A stretch of DNA of 64,000 nucleotides. It comes from Sphingomonas alpina. GTDB taxonomy: Bacteria; Pseudomonadota; Alphaproteobacteria; Sphingomonadales; Sphingomonadaceae. The DNA lies in the NCBI RefSeq assembly GCF_014490665.1, contig NZ_CP061038.1:2666001-2730000 (forward strand), given 5' to 3'. The stretch's first letter is position 1. Each line of letters opens with the position of its first letter. The notes under the pieces are model-generated. The model searched no databases, had not been told where the DNA came from, and saw only the letters and a program-made list of their open reading frames with translations. Positions 16,727 to 26,730 of the stretch are shown here, piece after piece. The translations under genes and the position numbers were made by a program.

Positions 16727-19700
16727 ATGAGGGCTGTCACAACTATATCTGCGGGCGTCGCACGCCGGCTTGAAATTCGTGCTCTGCGCGCCGGGGCATC
16801 CGTTGCCGCGCTGACTATTATCGCCCTGTCCGCCCCCGCCTTTGCACAGGAACAGGCTGTCGCGAACCAGCCTGCCGACCAAAACATCGACCCCACTGGG
16901 GTTGGCGATACCGAGGGCGATATCGTCGTCACCGGTATCCGTGCATCGCTCGAAGGTGCTCGCGACCGAAAGCGCAATGCTGAGCAGCTCGTCGACTCGA
17001 TCACCGCGCAGGATATCGGCGCGCTGCCCGACCGCTCGGTGTCCGAAGCGCTGCAGCGCATCCCGGGCATAACGCTCCAGCGCACCAACGAGAATCGCGA
17101 CCCCGCGCGTCTCTCTGCCGAAGGCGGCGGCGTGTTCATCCGCGGTCTTTCCTTCGTTCGCTCCGAACTCAACGGGCGCGACGTGTTCTCCGCCAACAAC
17201 GGCCGCGGCCTTTCTTTCGAAGACGTCTCGGCCGACCTGCTCGGCGGTGTCGATGTTTACAAGAACCCTTCGGCGGAACTGGTCGAAGGTGGCATAGGCG
17301 GCATCGTCAATTTACGTACACGCAAGCCTTTCGACGCCAGCGGCTATATCTTCGCCTTCTCCGGGGACTCGACCTATGGCGATCTGCTCAACAAGAGCTT
17401 CCAGTCCGGCAACATACTGGGCAGCGGGCGTTGGAAAACACCGGTCGGTGAGATCGGCGTGCTGCTGTCCTACTCCATCGGCAATGTCGGCAATCGGACC
17501 GACAGCATCAGCGCCGGACGTTATGACCGCGCCGAGCTCGACAATGCGCAAGACGGTCTTCCCGCGGGGGCGAACGTCTATGTACCCGCCGGCATGGGTT
17601 TCCGTCGTATCGACTGGAAGCAACGGCGCACCGCCTTTGACGGATCGATCCAATGGAAACCGAGCGACACGCTGCTGATCACCGGTGAAGCGTTGATCTC
17701 GAAAGCCACTCCGCAAGACATTGAATATGCGGTGGGCGACTATGATACGCCGAACCCCAACCTTCGAGACAACAACCTTCAGTTGGTGAACACTGGCCTG
17801 CGCTACAACGACGACCACGTTCTCGAAGCCGGCACGCTCAACAACCGCAACCTGAACTTCGACACGCGCTCGGGCAAGCAGGTCAAGAAGACCCGCGACT
17901 ATTCGCTCAACCTGCGCTGGACGCCCGACGACCATTGGTCGTTCGGTGCGGATGTTCAGTATGTGAAGTCGACCGCGCAGGTGTACAGCATGACCGCGTT
18001 CACTCAGGTCGGCACGCCCGCGACGATCGATTTCGACTTCAGCAGCGGCAATCCGTCGCTCAGCATTTCTCCGACCGCCGCCGGTGGCACACTGACCGAC
18101 CGCAGCCTGTACTGGTGGGCCGCGGCGATGGATCATATCGAGGACAACGAAGCGCATGAATGGGCAGAACGCGCCGATGTCGAATATACATTCACCGAGA
18201 ATGATTTCCTGAAATCGTTCCGGATCGGCGCACGGGCTACCGATCGCAATGCGATCACGCGTCAGACCGGTTACAACTGGTCGCTGCTGTCGGCCCAATA
18301 TTGGGGCGGCGGCCCCCAGATCTATCTCAACCAGACCGGCCTCACCGGTGCGAACGGGCTTCCTGTTCCAGGCGCGCTGCAAAACCCAGGGCTGCCCAAT
18401 CAGACCATGTTCCAGCCGTATAACAACTTTTTCCGCGGGAACGTACCGTCGATCGGGCCGGGCTTCTGGTTTCCAAGTGCCAGCCTTGTCAGCAACGGCA
18501 CCGCCAATGCCTATAGCTATTTGCGTGCCACCCAGGCCGCTGGCTGGGGCTGGGCTCCACTCTCCAGCGATTATTCGCTGGCTGCGCCGGCCGGCGACAA
18601 TGTCTCGGGCGGTATCAACGACCAGAGTGAAAAGACCTATGCCGGCTATGCGCTGCTGCGCTTCGGCCAGGACGCCGGCATGCTTGGCCATTTCGATGGC
18701 AATATCGGCGTGCGCGTGATCAAGACCGAAACCGGCGCAACGGGGTCGGCGCTGCGCGTCGGCACGATCACCAACCCGAATTGCACCGTCGGCACCGGTG
18801 GTGCGACACAAGCGGATTGTAACCTGCTCGCTCAGGCAATTGCATTCACCCAAGGTAATATCGGCGCGCTGACGCAGGATACGAGCGGCAGCTACACCGA
18901 CACTCTGCCGAGCCTGAATCTGCGCTTCTTCCTGAAGGACAACCTCCAGCTGCGCTTCGCCGCAGCCAAGGCGATCGTCCGTCCGACCTTCGCACAGCTT
19001 AATCCTTTCACGTCGCTAAGCTTCTCGTTCGATGCGAACGGCATTGCCAACGGCGTCGGCGTCAACGGGCGACGCACGGCGTTCACCGGCACCGCAGGCA
19101 ATCCCGACCTGAAACCGACCCGGTCGAATCAGTTCGACACCAGCCTGGAATATTATTTCGGGCGGTCGAACAGCCTGACATTCGCGGCCTTCTACAAGCG
19201 GATCAGCAATTATATCTTCGCCGGCACGACGCAGCAGACCTATACCAGTAACGGTCAAACCGTCACGTTCGACGTAACCCAGCAGACCAACGGCTCACGC
19301 GGCACGATCAAAGGCTTCGAAGTCGGCTACACCCAATTCTTCGACGGCCTGCCTGGAGCGCTGAGCGGGCTCGGCTTCCAAGGCAACTTCACCTTCGTCG
19401 ACTCGACCGGTGGCAAGAACACCGCAATCAACGTGTTCGACGCCAATCAGACAACCCAGGCAGCGAAGGCGTTGCCACTTGAAGGTCTGTCGAAATACTC
19501 CTTCAATGTAACCGGCATCTATGAGAAATACGGTATCTCGGCACGCCTCGCATATAACTGGCGATCGACTTATCTGTTGACCACGTCGGCTGCGAACATC
19601 AACTTCCCGGTCTGGTCTGAAAGTTATGGCCAGCTCGACGGATCGATCCTCTACGCCGTCGACAAACACTTCAAGATCGGCGTTCAGGGTACCAACCTGC

Positions 19701-19807
19701 TCAATTCGCGAACATTCCTGGATGTCGGCGATCCGGATCTGAAACCGCGCTATAGCTGGACCGATTCAGACCGCCGCTTCTCGATCCTGGTGCGCGGCGT
19801 CTTCTAG
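16727..19807 (+). CDS. TonB-dependent outer-membrane receptor (oligosaccharide uptake)
   Basis: 1026 residues. A signal peptide (SVAALTIIALSAPAFAQ) precedes the TonB box region GDIVVTGIRASLEGARDRKR and the plug domain (LPDRSVSEALQRIPGITLQR, GGIGGIVNLRTRKPFD). The rest is a 22-strand barrel ending in Phe (SILVRGVF). AGGAGGGG lies upstream of ATG. The large size is usual for sphingomonad receptors that import plant oligosaccharides; position among GH74, GH3, GH39 and GH43 genes suggests xyloglucan or xylan fragments. A terminator-like hairpin follows at 19823. Confidence 0.9.
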   Translation: MRAVTTISAGVARRLEIRALRAGASVAALTIIALSAPAFAQEQAVANQPADQNIDPTGVGDTEGDIVVTGIRASLEGARDRKRNAEQLVDSITAQDIGALPDRSVSEALQRIPGITLQRTNENRDPARLSAEGGGVFIRGLSFVRSELNGRDVFSANNGRGLSFEDVSADLLGGVDVYKNPSAELVEGGIGGIVNLRTRKPFDASGYIFAFSGDSTYGDLLNKSFQSGNILGSGRWKTPVGEIGVLLSYSIGNVGNRTDSISAGRYDRAELDNAQDGLPAGANVYVPAGMGFRRIDWKQRRTAFDGSIQWKPSDTLLITGEALISKATPQDIEYAVGDYDTPNPNLRDNNLQLVNTGLRYNDDHVLEAGTLNNRNLNFDTRSGKQVKKTRDYSLNLRWTPDDHWSFGADVQYVKSTAQVYSMTAFTQVGTPATIDFDFSSGNPSLSISPTAAGGTLTDRSLYWWAAAMDHIEDNEAHEWAERADVEYTFTENDFLKSFRIGARATDRNAITRQTGYNWSLLSAQYWGGGPQIYLNQTGLTGANGLPVPGALQNPGLPNQTMFQPYNNFFRGNVPSIGPGFWFPSASLVSNGTANAYSYLRATQAAGWGWAPLSSDYSLAAPAGDNVSGGINDQSEKTYAGYALLRFGQDAGMLGHFDGNIGVRVIKTETGATGSALRVGTITNPNCTVGTGGATQADCNLLAQAIAFTQGNIGALTQDTSGSYTDTLPSLNLRFFLKDNLQLRFAAAKAIVRPTFAQLNPFTSLSFSFDANGIANGVGVNGRRTAFTGTAGNPDLKPTRSNQFDTSLEYYFGRSNSLTFAAFYKRISNYIFAGTTQQTYTSNGQTVTFDVTQQTNGSRGTIKGFEVGYTQFFDGLPGALSGLGFQGNFTFVDSTGGKNTAINVFDANQTTQAAKALPLEGLSKYSFNVTGIYEKYGISARLAYNWRSTYLLTTSAANINFPVWSESYGQLDGSILYAVDKHFKIGVQGTNLLNSRTFLDVGDPDLKPRYSWTDSDRRFSILVRGVF

Positions 19808-19822
19808 GCGCTGCCCATCTCG

Positions 19823-19853
19823 CGCCCCGGCCCTCCCAGGACCGAGGCGTTTT
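19823..19853 (+). terminator. terminator hairpin after TonB receptor
   Basis: CGCC-c-CGG-c-CCT pairs with AGG-a-CCG-a-GGCG around a CCC loop, with two internal mismatches, followed by TTTT. It starts 15 nt after the receptor stop. If active it would separate the receptor from the halogenase-like gene. Confidence 0.55.
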
Positions 19854-19948
19854 GCTATCGATGGAAGCACCGCGCGAGACCCGATATTGACGGCGCTCGA
19901 AACGAACGATCCTTTAGGCATTGGCTATTCGTTATTGGGAGAAGCCTT

Positions 19949-21448
19949 GTGACCGCCACGCAACGCATCGTCATCGTCGGTGGCGGCACCGCCGGGTGGA
20001 TGGCCGCCGCACTGTTCGCGCGATTTCGCCCTGCCCCTTATGCGCAAATCACCTTGGTCGAATCCGACGCGATCGGCACGATCGGCGTCGGCGAGGCGAC
20101 CGTGCCGCTGATCCAGCATTTGAACCAGGTGCTCGGCATCCATGAGCCGGATTTCGTCGCGGCGACGCAGGGCACGTTCAAGCTCGGCATCGAATTCGTC
20201 GATTGGTGCCGGGTCGGCAACCGCCATTTCCACGGCTTTGGCGACTATGGCGAAGACATTGATGGCGTCCCCCCGCACCATCACTGGCTGCGCCTCCACG
20301 CCGCCGGGATGCCGGAGCCGATCGAGCATTGGTCAATGCCCTGGGCGGCCGCTTCGCGCGACCGGTTCGCGCCGCCACAGGCAATGAACGGCGCTGCCGC
20401 CGCCTTCAAACATGCCTATCATTTCGACGCCGGGCTCTATGCGCAATTGCTGCGCCGCCATGCAGAAGCCAACGGAGTGACCCGCATCGAGGGGCGGATT
20501 GCCCAGGTTCTGCGTGACGGCGAGAGCGGTGACGTAACCGCCCTCAACCTCGACGGCGGACGCGAGATTGCAGGGGATGTGTTCATCGACTGCTCGGGCT
20601 TTGTAAGCCTGTTGCTCGGCCGCACGCTCGGGGTGGATTTCGTCGACTGGACGCACTGGCTGCCTTGCGACCGTGCGATGGCGGTCGGGTCGGCCCGCGG
20701 CGGGCGCTTCACGCCTTTCACTCGCTCGACCGCGCGCGCAGCCGGTTGGCAATGGCGCATCCCGCTTCAGCATCGTTCCGGCAACGGCATGGTCTATGCC
20801 AGCCGCCATCTGTCCGATGACGAGGCCGCAGCGACCCTGCTCGCCAATCTCGACGGCGCACCACTAGGGGACCCTCGCCCGCTCAAATTCACCACTGGCC
20901 GTCGCGCGAGATTCTGGGAACATAATGTCGTCGCGATCGGGCTTGCCGCGGGGTTCATGGAGCCGCTCGAATCGACGAGTATCCAGCTGATCCAGACGGG
21001 CCTGGCACGATTGATCGAGCTGCTGCCATCGGGCGTGATCGACCCGGCGATCGTCACCGAATATAATCGCCAGACGATCACCGAATATGAACGGATTCGG
21101 GATTTCCTGATCGCGCATTATTGCCTCACCCAGCGCGACGAGCCGCTATGGCAGGAATGCCGCGCGATGACGCTGCCGGATACGCTTGCACACAAGCTGG
21201 CGACCTGGGACGCGTCGGCGCGGGTACCGCTCTATGATCTCGAATCGCACCAGGAACCAAGCTGGGTCGCGATCCTGACCGGCCAGGAGCGTTTGCCGCG
21301 GGGATGGGACGCGACCGCCGGCCAGACCGATGCGACCCGGCTTGCAGCACTTTTCGCCGAACGCCGTGACGCCCTGGCTCGTGCCGCCGAAAAGATGCCG
21401 CCGCATGATCGCTTCATTGAGCGAACCTGCATGGCGATAGCCGCATGA
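19949..21448 (+). CDS. tryptophan-halogenase-like flavoprotein
   Basis: 499 residues. The FAD motif GGGTAGWMAA lies at 11-20; the lysine of flavin halogenases is in TFKLGIEF (about residue 77); the halogenase motif WQWRIP is at about 267-272; EST of PLESTSIQLIQ matches the Glu-Ser catalytic pair of tryptophan 7-halogenase. All residues needed for FAD-dependent chlorination or bromination appear present. GTG start with GGGAGAAG upstream. In sphingomonads and Caulobacter many such genes accompany TonB receptors, with the true substrate unknown. It lies between the receptor and GH39. Confidence 0.87.
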   Translation: MTATQRIVIVGGGTAGWMAAALFARFRPAPYAQITLVESDAIGTIGVGEATVPLIQHLNQVLGIHEPDFVAATQGTFKLGIEFVDWCRVGNRHFHGFGDYGEDIDGVPPHHHWLRLHAAGMPEPIEHWSMPWAAASRDRFAPPQAMNGAAAAFKHAYHFDAGLYAQLLRRHAEANGVTRIEGRIAQVLRDGESGDVTALNLDGGREIAGDVFIDCSGFVSLLLGRTLGVDFVDWTHWLPCDRAMAVGSARGGRFTPFTRSTARAAGWQWRIPLQHRSGNGMVYASRHLSDDEAAATLLANLDGAPLGDPRPLKFTTGRRARFWEHNVVAIGLAAGFMEPLESTSIQLIQTGLARLIELLPSGVIDPAIVTEYNRQTITEYERIRDFLIAHYCLTQRDEPLWQECRAMTLPDTLAHKLATWDASARVPLYDLESHQEPSWVAILTGQERLPRGWDATAGQTDATRLAALFAERRDALARAAEKMPPHDRFIERTCMAIAA

Positions 21449-21518
21449 AAGACAACCGGATCGCACGGTAACCGAGTCTGCCCTGCGGTTGAGGCAATAT
21501 TCCGTTGAAGGTCGATCG

Positions 21519-23117
21519 ATGACAGCTTCTCACACCCCGGCACGCTGGGTCCGGCAGGCCGTGCTCGCCGGAGCCTTCGCGATCGCGAGCCTCGTTCCGG
21601 CGGCAACGTTCGCGCAGGCGCGCACGATCGATGTGGACCTTGCCCGTGCAGGAGCCCCGCTCGACCAGTCGTTCAAACTTTCGGTGGGATCCGATTTCCC
21701 GGGTACCCTCGATCGCCCGGACAGTCTGGCGCAGTTGAAGACCGCGGTGGACGAACTCGGCTTCCGCTATGTCCGCTTCCACGCGCCGTTCCACGACGTG
21801 CTCGGTACGGTGAAGCTGCGGGATGGGCGCATCGTCTACGACTGGACTGGACTCGACCGCCTGTTCGACGCTCTCCGCGCGCGCCGCATCAAGCCGTTCG
21901 TCGAGCTGGGCTTCACACCCGAGGCAATCGCGACATCAAAGCAGACGATCTTCTACTGGAAGGGCAACACCTCGCACCCCAAACCGAAGGAATGGGCAGC
22001 GCTGGTCGATGCCTTTGTCCGGCATATGCGGGCGCGCTACGGCAAGGCCGAGGTGCGAACCTGGTTCTTCGAGGTTTGGAATGAACCCAATCTCGACGGC
22101 TTCTGGGAGAAGGCGGACAAACAAGCCTATTTCGAATTGTACGAATCCAGCGCCCGCACGATCAAGGCGATCGATCCCGCGCTGCGCGTCGGCGGGCCCG
22201 CCACTGCAGGCGCGGCGTGGGTGCCCGAATTCCTCGACCGCGCGGCGAAGCGCCGCATCCCGGTCGATTTCGTCACGACGCACACCTATGGCGTCGATGG
22301 CGGTTTCCTCGATGAAAAGGGCCAGGACGACAACAAGCTGTCGTCCGACCCCGCCGCGATCATCGGCGACGTGCGCAAGGTGCGCCGCGAAATCGACGCG
22401 ACGGGGTTCAAGGGGCTGCCATTGTATTTCACCGAGTGGAGCGCGAGCTACAGCCCGCGCGATCCGGTGCACGACAGCTATATCAGCGCCGCCTATATCC
22501 TGACCAAACTGCACGACACGCGCGGGCTGGCGCAGGGTATGAGCTACTGGACCTACAGTGACCTGTTCGAGGAGCCCGGGCCGCCACCGACCCCCTTCCA
22601 CGGCGGCTTTGGGCTGATGAATCGTGAAGGAATCCGCAAGCCTGCCTGGTTCGCCTACAAGTATCTCAATGCGCTGAAGGGTCGCGAGATCGCCACCCGC
22701 GACGCTTCCTCGATCGCGGCGACGGCGGGCGGTAAGACCGGCGTGCTGCTGTGGAACTGGCGACAGCCGGTACAGGGGACCAGCAACCGGCCGTTCTTTA
22801 CCAGAATATTGCCCCCGACCGACGGTCCGGCCACCACGCTCCGCTTCGCCGGGCTGACGCCGGGCCGTTACCGCGTGACGTTGCACCGCACCGGGTTCCG
22901 CGCCAATGACGCGCACACGCGTTATCTGGAGATGGGATCGCCCGCGTCGCTCGACGCGAAGCAACTCGCCGAGCTGCAAGCGCTGACCCGCGACCTGCCC
23001 GAAACCAGCGGCATCGTGCGAATTGGCCGCGATGGGCGCCATGCACTGGATGTGCCGATGCGAAGCAACGACGTCGTGCTGGCGACGATCGAACCCATCC
23101 ACCGCGGCAAGAAATAA
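21519..23117 (+). CDS. GH39 beta-xylosidase
   Basis: Secreted 532-residue enzyme, expected to remove xylose from xylo-oligosaccharides with retention. Signal peptide AVLAGAFAIASLVPAATFAQ. The GH39 barrel shows FRYVRFHAPFHD, acid/base Glu in EVWNEPNLDGFW (about residue 188) and nucleophile Glu in YFTEWSASYSPRD (about 306), then a C-terminal beta-sandwich. ATG 21519 has AAGG upstream. GH43 follows 8 bp after its stop, probably in one transcript. GH39 also contains iduronidases, but the sugar context favours beta-xylosidase. Confidence 0.86.
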   Translation: MTASHTPARWVRQAVLAGAFAIASLVPAATFAQARTIDVDLARAGAPLDQSFKLSVGSDFPGTLDRPDSLAQLKTAVDELGFRYVRFHAPFHDVLGTVKLRDGRIVYDWTGLDRLFDALRARRIKPFVELGFTPEAIATSKQTIFYWKGNTSHPKPKEWAALVDAFVRHMRARYGKAEVRTWFFEVWNEPNLDGFWEKADKQAYFELYESSARTIKAIDPALRVGGPATAGAAWVPEFLDRAAKRRIPVDFVTTHTYGVDGGFLDEKGQDDNKLSSDPAAIIGDVRKVRREIDATGFKGLPLYFTEWSASYSPRDPVHDSYISAAYILTKLHDTRGLAQGMSYWTYSDLFEEPGPPPTPFHGGFGLMNREGIRKPAWFAYKYLNALKGREIATRDASSIAATAGGKTGVLLWNWRQPVQGTSNRPFFTRILPPTDGPATTLRFAGLTPGRYRVTLHRTGFRANDAHTRYLEMGSPASLDAKQLAELQALTRDLPETSGIVRIGRDGRHALDVPMRSNDVVLATIEPIHRGKK

Positions 23118-23125
23118 GCGAGAGC

Positions 23126-24745
23126 ATGATGAACCCGACCCGTCGTCAGGCCCTCGCTCTCGCGCTTGCCTCCGCTGGCGCGACGCTGCCACGAACGGCA
23201 TCCGCCGCGCCGCAATCCGACCGGCGCGTCCCCTGCCCCACGCCCGCCGCGCGCTGGCGCGCAGGAATAGAAGGTCAGCGGCGCGCCGATCTGGGCGATG
23301 GGCGCTATCTCAACCCTGTTCTCGCGGGCGATCACCCCGATCCCACGGTGCTGAAGGATGGCGCGGACTATTACGCCGCTTTCTCATCGTTCCAATATTA
23401 TCCTGGCGTGCCGATCTGGCACTCGCGCGACCTGGTCAACTGGACGCCGGTCGCCGCTGCACTGACGACCAACATCGGCACCATATGGGCGCTCGACATC
23501 GCGAAACACGGCGATCGCTACTTCATCTATATCCCCGTCCTCGCGCAGGACGGCGACGCCCGTCCGTTGCGCACCTATGTCATCCACGCACAGTCGATGC
23601 GCGGGCCGTGGAGCGAGCCGATTGACATGAAGATCGACGGCATGATCGATCCCGGTCATGCTATGGGCGAGGACGGCAAGCGATATCTGTTCTTCAACGG
23701 CGGCAAGCGGGTGCGCCTCAGCGACGACGGTCTTGCCGCCGCCGGACCGATCGAGCACGTATATGACGGCTGGCCGATCCCCGAAGACTGGATCATCGAA
23801 GGCTTCGCGATGGAGGGGCCGAAGGTCCTGCGCAAGGATGGCTATTTCTACCAGTTCGTGGCGCAGGGCGGTACCGCCGGGCCGCCGACCAGCCACATGG
23901 TGGTGGTCGCGCGATCGAAATCGATCCATGGCCCATGGGAGAATTGCCCGCACAATCCGATAGTCCGCACCACGCACCGCGACGAGCCGTGGTGGTCGCG
24001 AGGCCATTCCACCGCCGTGGAAGGGCCGGACGGGCGCTGGTGGCTGGTCTATCATGGCTATGAGAACGGGTTTCGCACGCTCGGGCGGCAGATGCTGCTT
24101 GAGCCGATTGTGTGGACCGCGGACGGCTGGCCGCGGGCGACAGGTGGCGACCTTTCGCGCGCCATGGCGATGCCGGCGCCCGGCGCCGCGCCGGGCGGCC
24201 AGCCCTTGTCCGGCTTTCGCGCGGACGCGATCGGCAAAAAGCTGTGCTTCTATGCGCCGCGAACCAATTATCTGAAGCGAACGCGGATCGCGGCAGATAC
24301 CTTGCAGCTGGCGGGTCAAGGCACTGGTCCCGCCGATTCCTCACCGCTGCTGTTCGTGGCAGGCGACCGCTCCTATCAGATCGACGTTGAGGTGGAACTT
24401 GACGGCGACGTCGAGGCCGGGCTGTTGCTGTTCTACAATGAGAAACTGTTCTGCGGCCTCGGCCTCGGCAAGGACCGCTTCCAGGCTTATCGCATCGGAC
24501 AACGTGAACGCTGGCCTCAAGGTGCTGCTACCAACGCCTCCCGTATCCACCTGCGCCTCGTCAATGAGGAGAACATCGTTACCCTCTACCACAGCGCCGA
24601 GGGCCGCACATGGACGAAGGAGCGATCCTTCGAGGTTACGGGCTACAACCACAATGTCGCCGACGGCTTTCTGAGTCTGCGGCCAGGCCTGTATGCCGCG
24701 GGCAGCGGACGGGCGACGTTCCGGGGTCTGCGCTATAGCGCCTGA
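23126..24745 (+). CDS. GH43 glycosidase (beta-xylosidase / arabinofuranosidase)
   Basis: 539 residues with a Tat-type leader (RRQALALALASAGATLPRTASA), so probably exported folded. The five-blade GH43 propeller shows the catalytic base in DHPDPTVLKDG (about 69-73), the pKa-modulating Asp in MIDPGHAMGEDGKRYLFF and the general acid Glu in FAMEGPKVLRKDGYFYQF. The C-terminal 200 residues form a beta-sandwich (DUF1349/concanavalin-like: LLLFYNEKLFCGLGL). ATG 23129 is an equally possible start. Last gene of the hemicellulose locus; a hairpin follows at 24911. Confidence 0.86.
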   Translation: MMNPTRRQALALALASAGATLPRTASAAPQSDRRVPCPTPAARWRAGIEGQRRADLGDGRYLNPVLAGDHPDPTVLKDGADYYAAFSSFQYYPGVPIWHSRDLVNWTPVAAALTTNIGTIWALDIAKHGDRYFIYIPVLAQDGDARPLRTYVIHAQSMRGPWSEPIDMKIDGMIDPGHAMGEDGKRYLFFNGGKRVRLSDDGLAAAGPIEHVYDGWPIPEDWIIEGFAMEGPKVLRKDGYFYQFVAQGGTAGPPTSHMVVVARSKSIHGPWENCPHNPIVRTTHRDEPWWSRGHSTAVEGPDGRWWLVYHGYENGFRTLGRQMLLEPIVWTADGWPRATGGDLSRAMAMPAPGAAPGGQPLSGFRADAIGKKLCFYAPRTNYLKRTRIAADTLQLAGQGTGPADSSPLLFVAGDRSYQIDVEVELDGDVEAGLLLFYNEKLFCGLGLGKDRFQAYRIGQRERWPQGAATNASRIHLRLVNEENIVTLYHSAEGRTWTKERSFEVTGYNHNVADGFLSLRPGLYAAGSGRATFRGLRYSA

Positions 24746-25079
24746 CGCCTCATGCGATAGCTGCTGCGTGGCCGGTAGCAGACTCAGTGTTTGGCTCGAG
24801 AATCCAGAAGGGCGGCCTTCGTCATCCGTCGATAAAGGCGGCCGATTTGTCGGGCATTCCGGTCGGAAGGCCGATTTGAGATATTCGGGAACACTGACAC
24901 GCGGGCGCTTGAGAGGCGACGCGCCTCTCGGTGTCGTTCCAATGCACGCCCGGTCACGACGAAGCCCGGAATAGCGATCGTTTACGACTTCCTTGCAGCC
25001 CTGGATGCCAGTGCTGCTGATCGTGGCTCTCAGAGCGAATCTGGGCGGATGCCTTGCCGTAACTGGGAAAGCGGTTCTC
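24746..25079. other. intergenic region between GH43 and yifB (convergent)
   Basis: 334 bp without a convincing gene. The only structure I see is a hairpin, GAGAGGCG-acg-CGCCTCTC at 24911-24929, with no T-run after it; it could end the GH43 transcript through Rho or act in both directions. Confidence 0.5.
24911..24929. terminator. hairpin between GH43 and yifB
   Basis: Perfect 8-bp stem with a 3-nt loop between two convergent genes. No T-tract on either side, so intrinsic termination is doubtful. Confidence 0.3.
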
Positions 25080-26588
25080 TCAACTCCTCGGCGCTTGACG
25101 CCGATAGCTGAGCGCTTCGGCGACATGAATGCGTCCTACCTCTTCGCTTCCCGCCAGGTCGGCGATCGTGCGCGCAACGCGAAGGATGCGGGTGTACCCG
25201 CGCGCTGACAAACGCATTGCCTCCGATGCCTGCGCGAGCAGCTTGCGGCCCGGTTCGTCGGGGGTCGCAACCTGTTCCAGTAGCGCCCCGTCGATCTCGG
25301 CATTGGTCCGCGCCGGATGATCGGCATAGCGCACCGCCTGCACCGTCCGCGCGGCGGCAACGCGAGCGCGGACTTCGGCCGATCCCTCGGTCGGCGGCGG
25401 TAAGACAAGATCGGCGGCGCTGACCGCCTGGACATCGACGTGCAGGTCAATGCGGTCGAGCAACGGCCCGGACACCTTGGCCTGATAGTCCGCCGCGCAT
25501 CTGGGAGCGCGGGAACAGGCGAGCGCGGCATCGCCGAGATGGCCACAACGGCACGGATTCATCGCTGCGACCAGCTGAACGCGCGCCGGAAAGGTGACAT
25601 GCGCATTGGCACGCGCGACGCTGACCGTGCCGGTCTCCAGCGGCTGGCGCAGCGAATCGAGCACCGCACGCTGGAATTCGGGCAGTTCGTCGAGGAACAG
25701 AACGCCGAGATGCGCGAGGCTGACTTCGCCCGGCTTCACCTTCAGCCCGCCGCCGACCAATGCCGCCATCGACGCGGAATGATGCGGCGCACGGAACGGA
25801 CGGGTGCGGGTCAGCCGGCCACCGTTCAGCGTCCCCGCAACCGAGCCCACCATCGACACCTCCAGCGCTTCCCCCGGGTCAAGCGGCGGCAGGATGCCGG
25901 GCAGGCACGCCGCCATCAGCGACTTTCCCGCGCCGGGCGGACCGACCATCAGCAGATTGTGCCCGCCCGCCGCGGCGATCTCCAGCGCACGCTTGGCGGT
26001 TTCCTGCCCCTTGACCTGTGCCAGATCGGGGCCGTGCGTCGCCTCCTCGGCGTCGCCCGGCTCGGGCGGGGACAACAGGCCATGCCCCTTGAAATGGTTG
26101 AGCAGCGACAGGATGTCGGGCGCTGCGATTACCTGGATCGACCCGGCCCAGGCAGCCTCCGCCCCTTGCGACGCGGGGCAGATCAGGCCTTTGCCGATCT
26201 CCGACGCGTGCAGTGCCGCGAGCAACACACCAGGCGACGGTGCGATCCGCGCGTCGAGCCCGAGTTCGCCGACCACGACATAATCTGCCAGCGTCTCCGC
26301 ATCGACCACGCCCATCGCACCGAGCAGGGCCAGTGCGACGGCGAGGTCGAAATGCGAGCCTTCCTTTGGCAGGTCGGCGGGCGACAGATTGGCGACGATG
26401 CGTTTGGGCGGAAGCGACAGGCCCATCGCGGCGATCGCGCCGCGCACCCGTTCGCGGCTTTCCGCCACCGCCTTGTCGGCGAGCCCGACAATATTGAAGG
26501 CGGGGAGGCCCGGGATGAGCTGCACCTGCACCTCGACCGCACGCGCCTCGAGCCCGAGATACGCCACTGTCGACACGACCGAAACCAT
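25080..26588 (-). CDS. yifB: YifB/ComM-family Mg-chelatase-like AAA+ ATPase
   Basis: 502 residues. The N-terminal ChlI domain (VQLIPGLPAFNIVGLADKAVAESRERV is a family hallmark in part) leads to an AAA+ core with Walker A VGPPGAGKSLMA, Walker B GVLFLDELPEF and sensor motifs (NPCRCGHLGD), and a C-terminal domain ending ARTIADLAGSEEV. ComM, the Haemophilus and Vibrio member, is a branch-migration helicase aiding natural transformation. ATG start with GGGGAGAGG upstream. Stands alone. Confidence 0.9.
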   Translation of the reverse strand: MVSVVSTVAYLGLEARAVEVQVQLIPGLPAFNIVGLADKAVAESRERVRGAIAAMGLSLPPKRIVANLSPADLPKEGSHFDLAVALALLGAMGVVDAETLADYVVVGELGLDARIAPSPGVLLAALHASEIGKGLICPASQGAEAAWAGSIQVIAAPDILSLLNHFKGHGLLSPPEPGDAEEATHGPDLAQVKGQETAKRALEIAAAGGHNLLMVGPPGAGKSLMAACLPGILPPLDPGEALEVSMVGSVAGTLNGGRLTRTRPFRAPHHSASMAALVGGGLKVKPGEVSLAHLGVLFLDELPEFQRAVLDSLRQPLETGTVSVARANAHVTFPARVQLVAAMNPCRCGHLGDAALACSRAPRCAADYQAKVSGPLLDRIDLHVDVQAVSAADLVLPPPTEGSAEVRARVAAARTVQAVRYADHPARTNAEIDGALLEQVATPDEPGRKLLAQASEAMRLSARGYTRILRVARTIADLAGSEEVGRIHVAEALSYRRQAPRS

Positions 26589-26730
26589 TCACCTCTCCCC
26601 GCTGAATCCCATTGGTAGCGGGTTTATGGCGCAGCGGAATAGGGCATACCGCCTGTAACAATTGGACCCGATACGGGATCCGTCGATCGGTTCCGTCTTC
26701 AGTCTTTGACGACGAGCGCGTGGAGACCAA

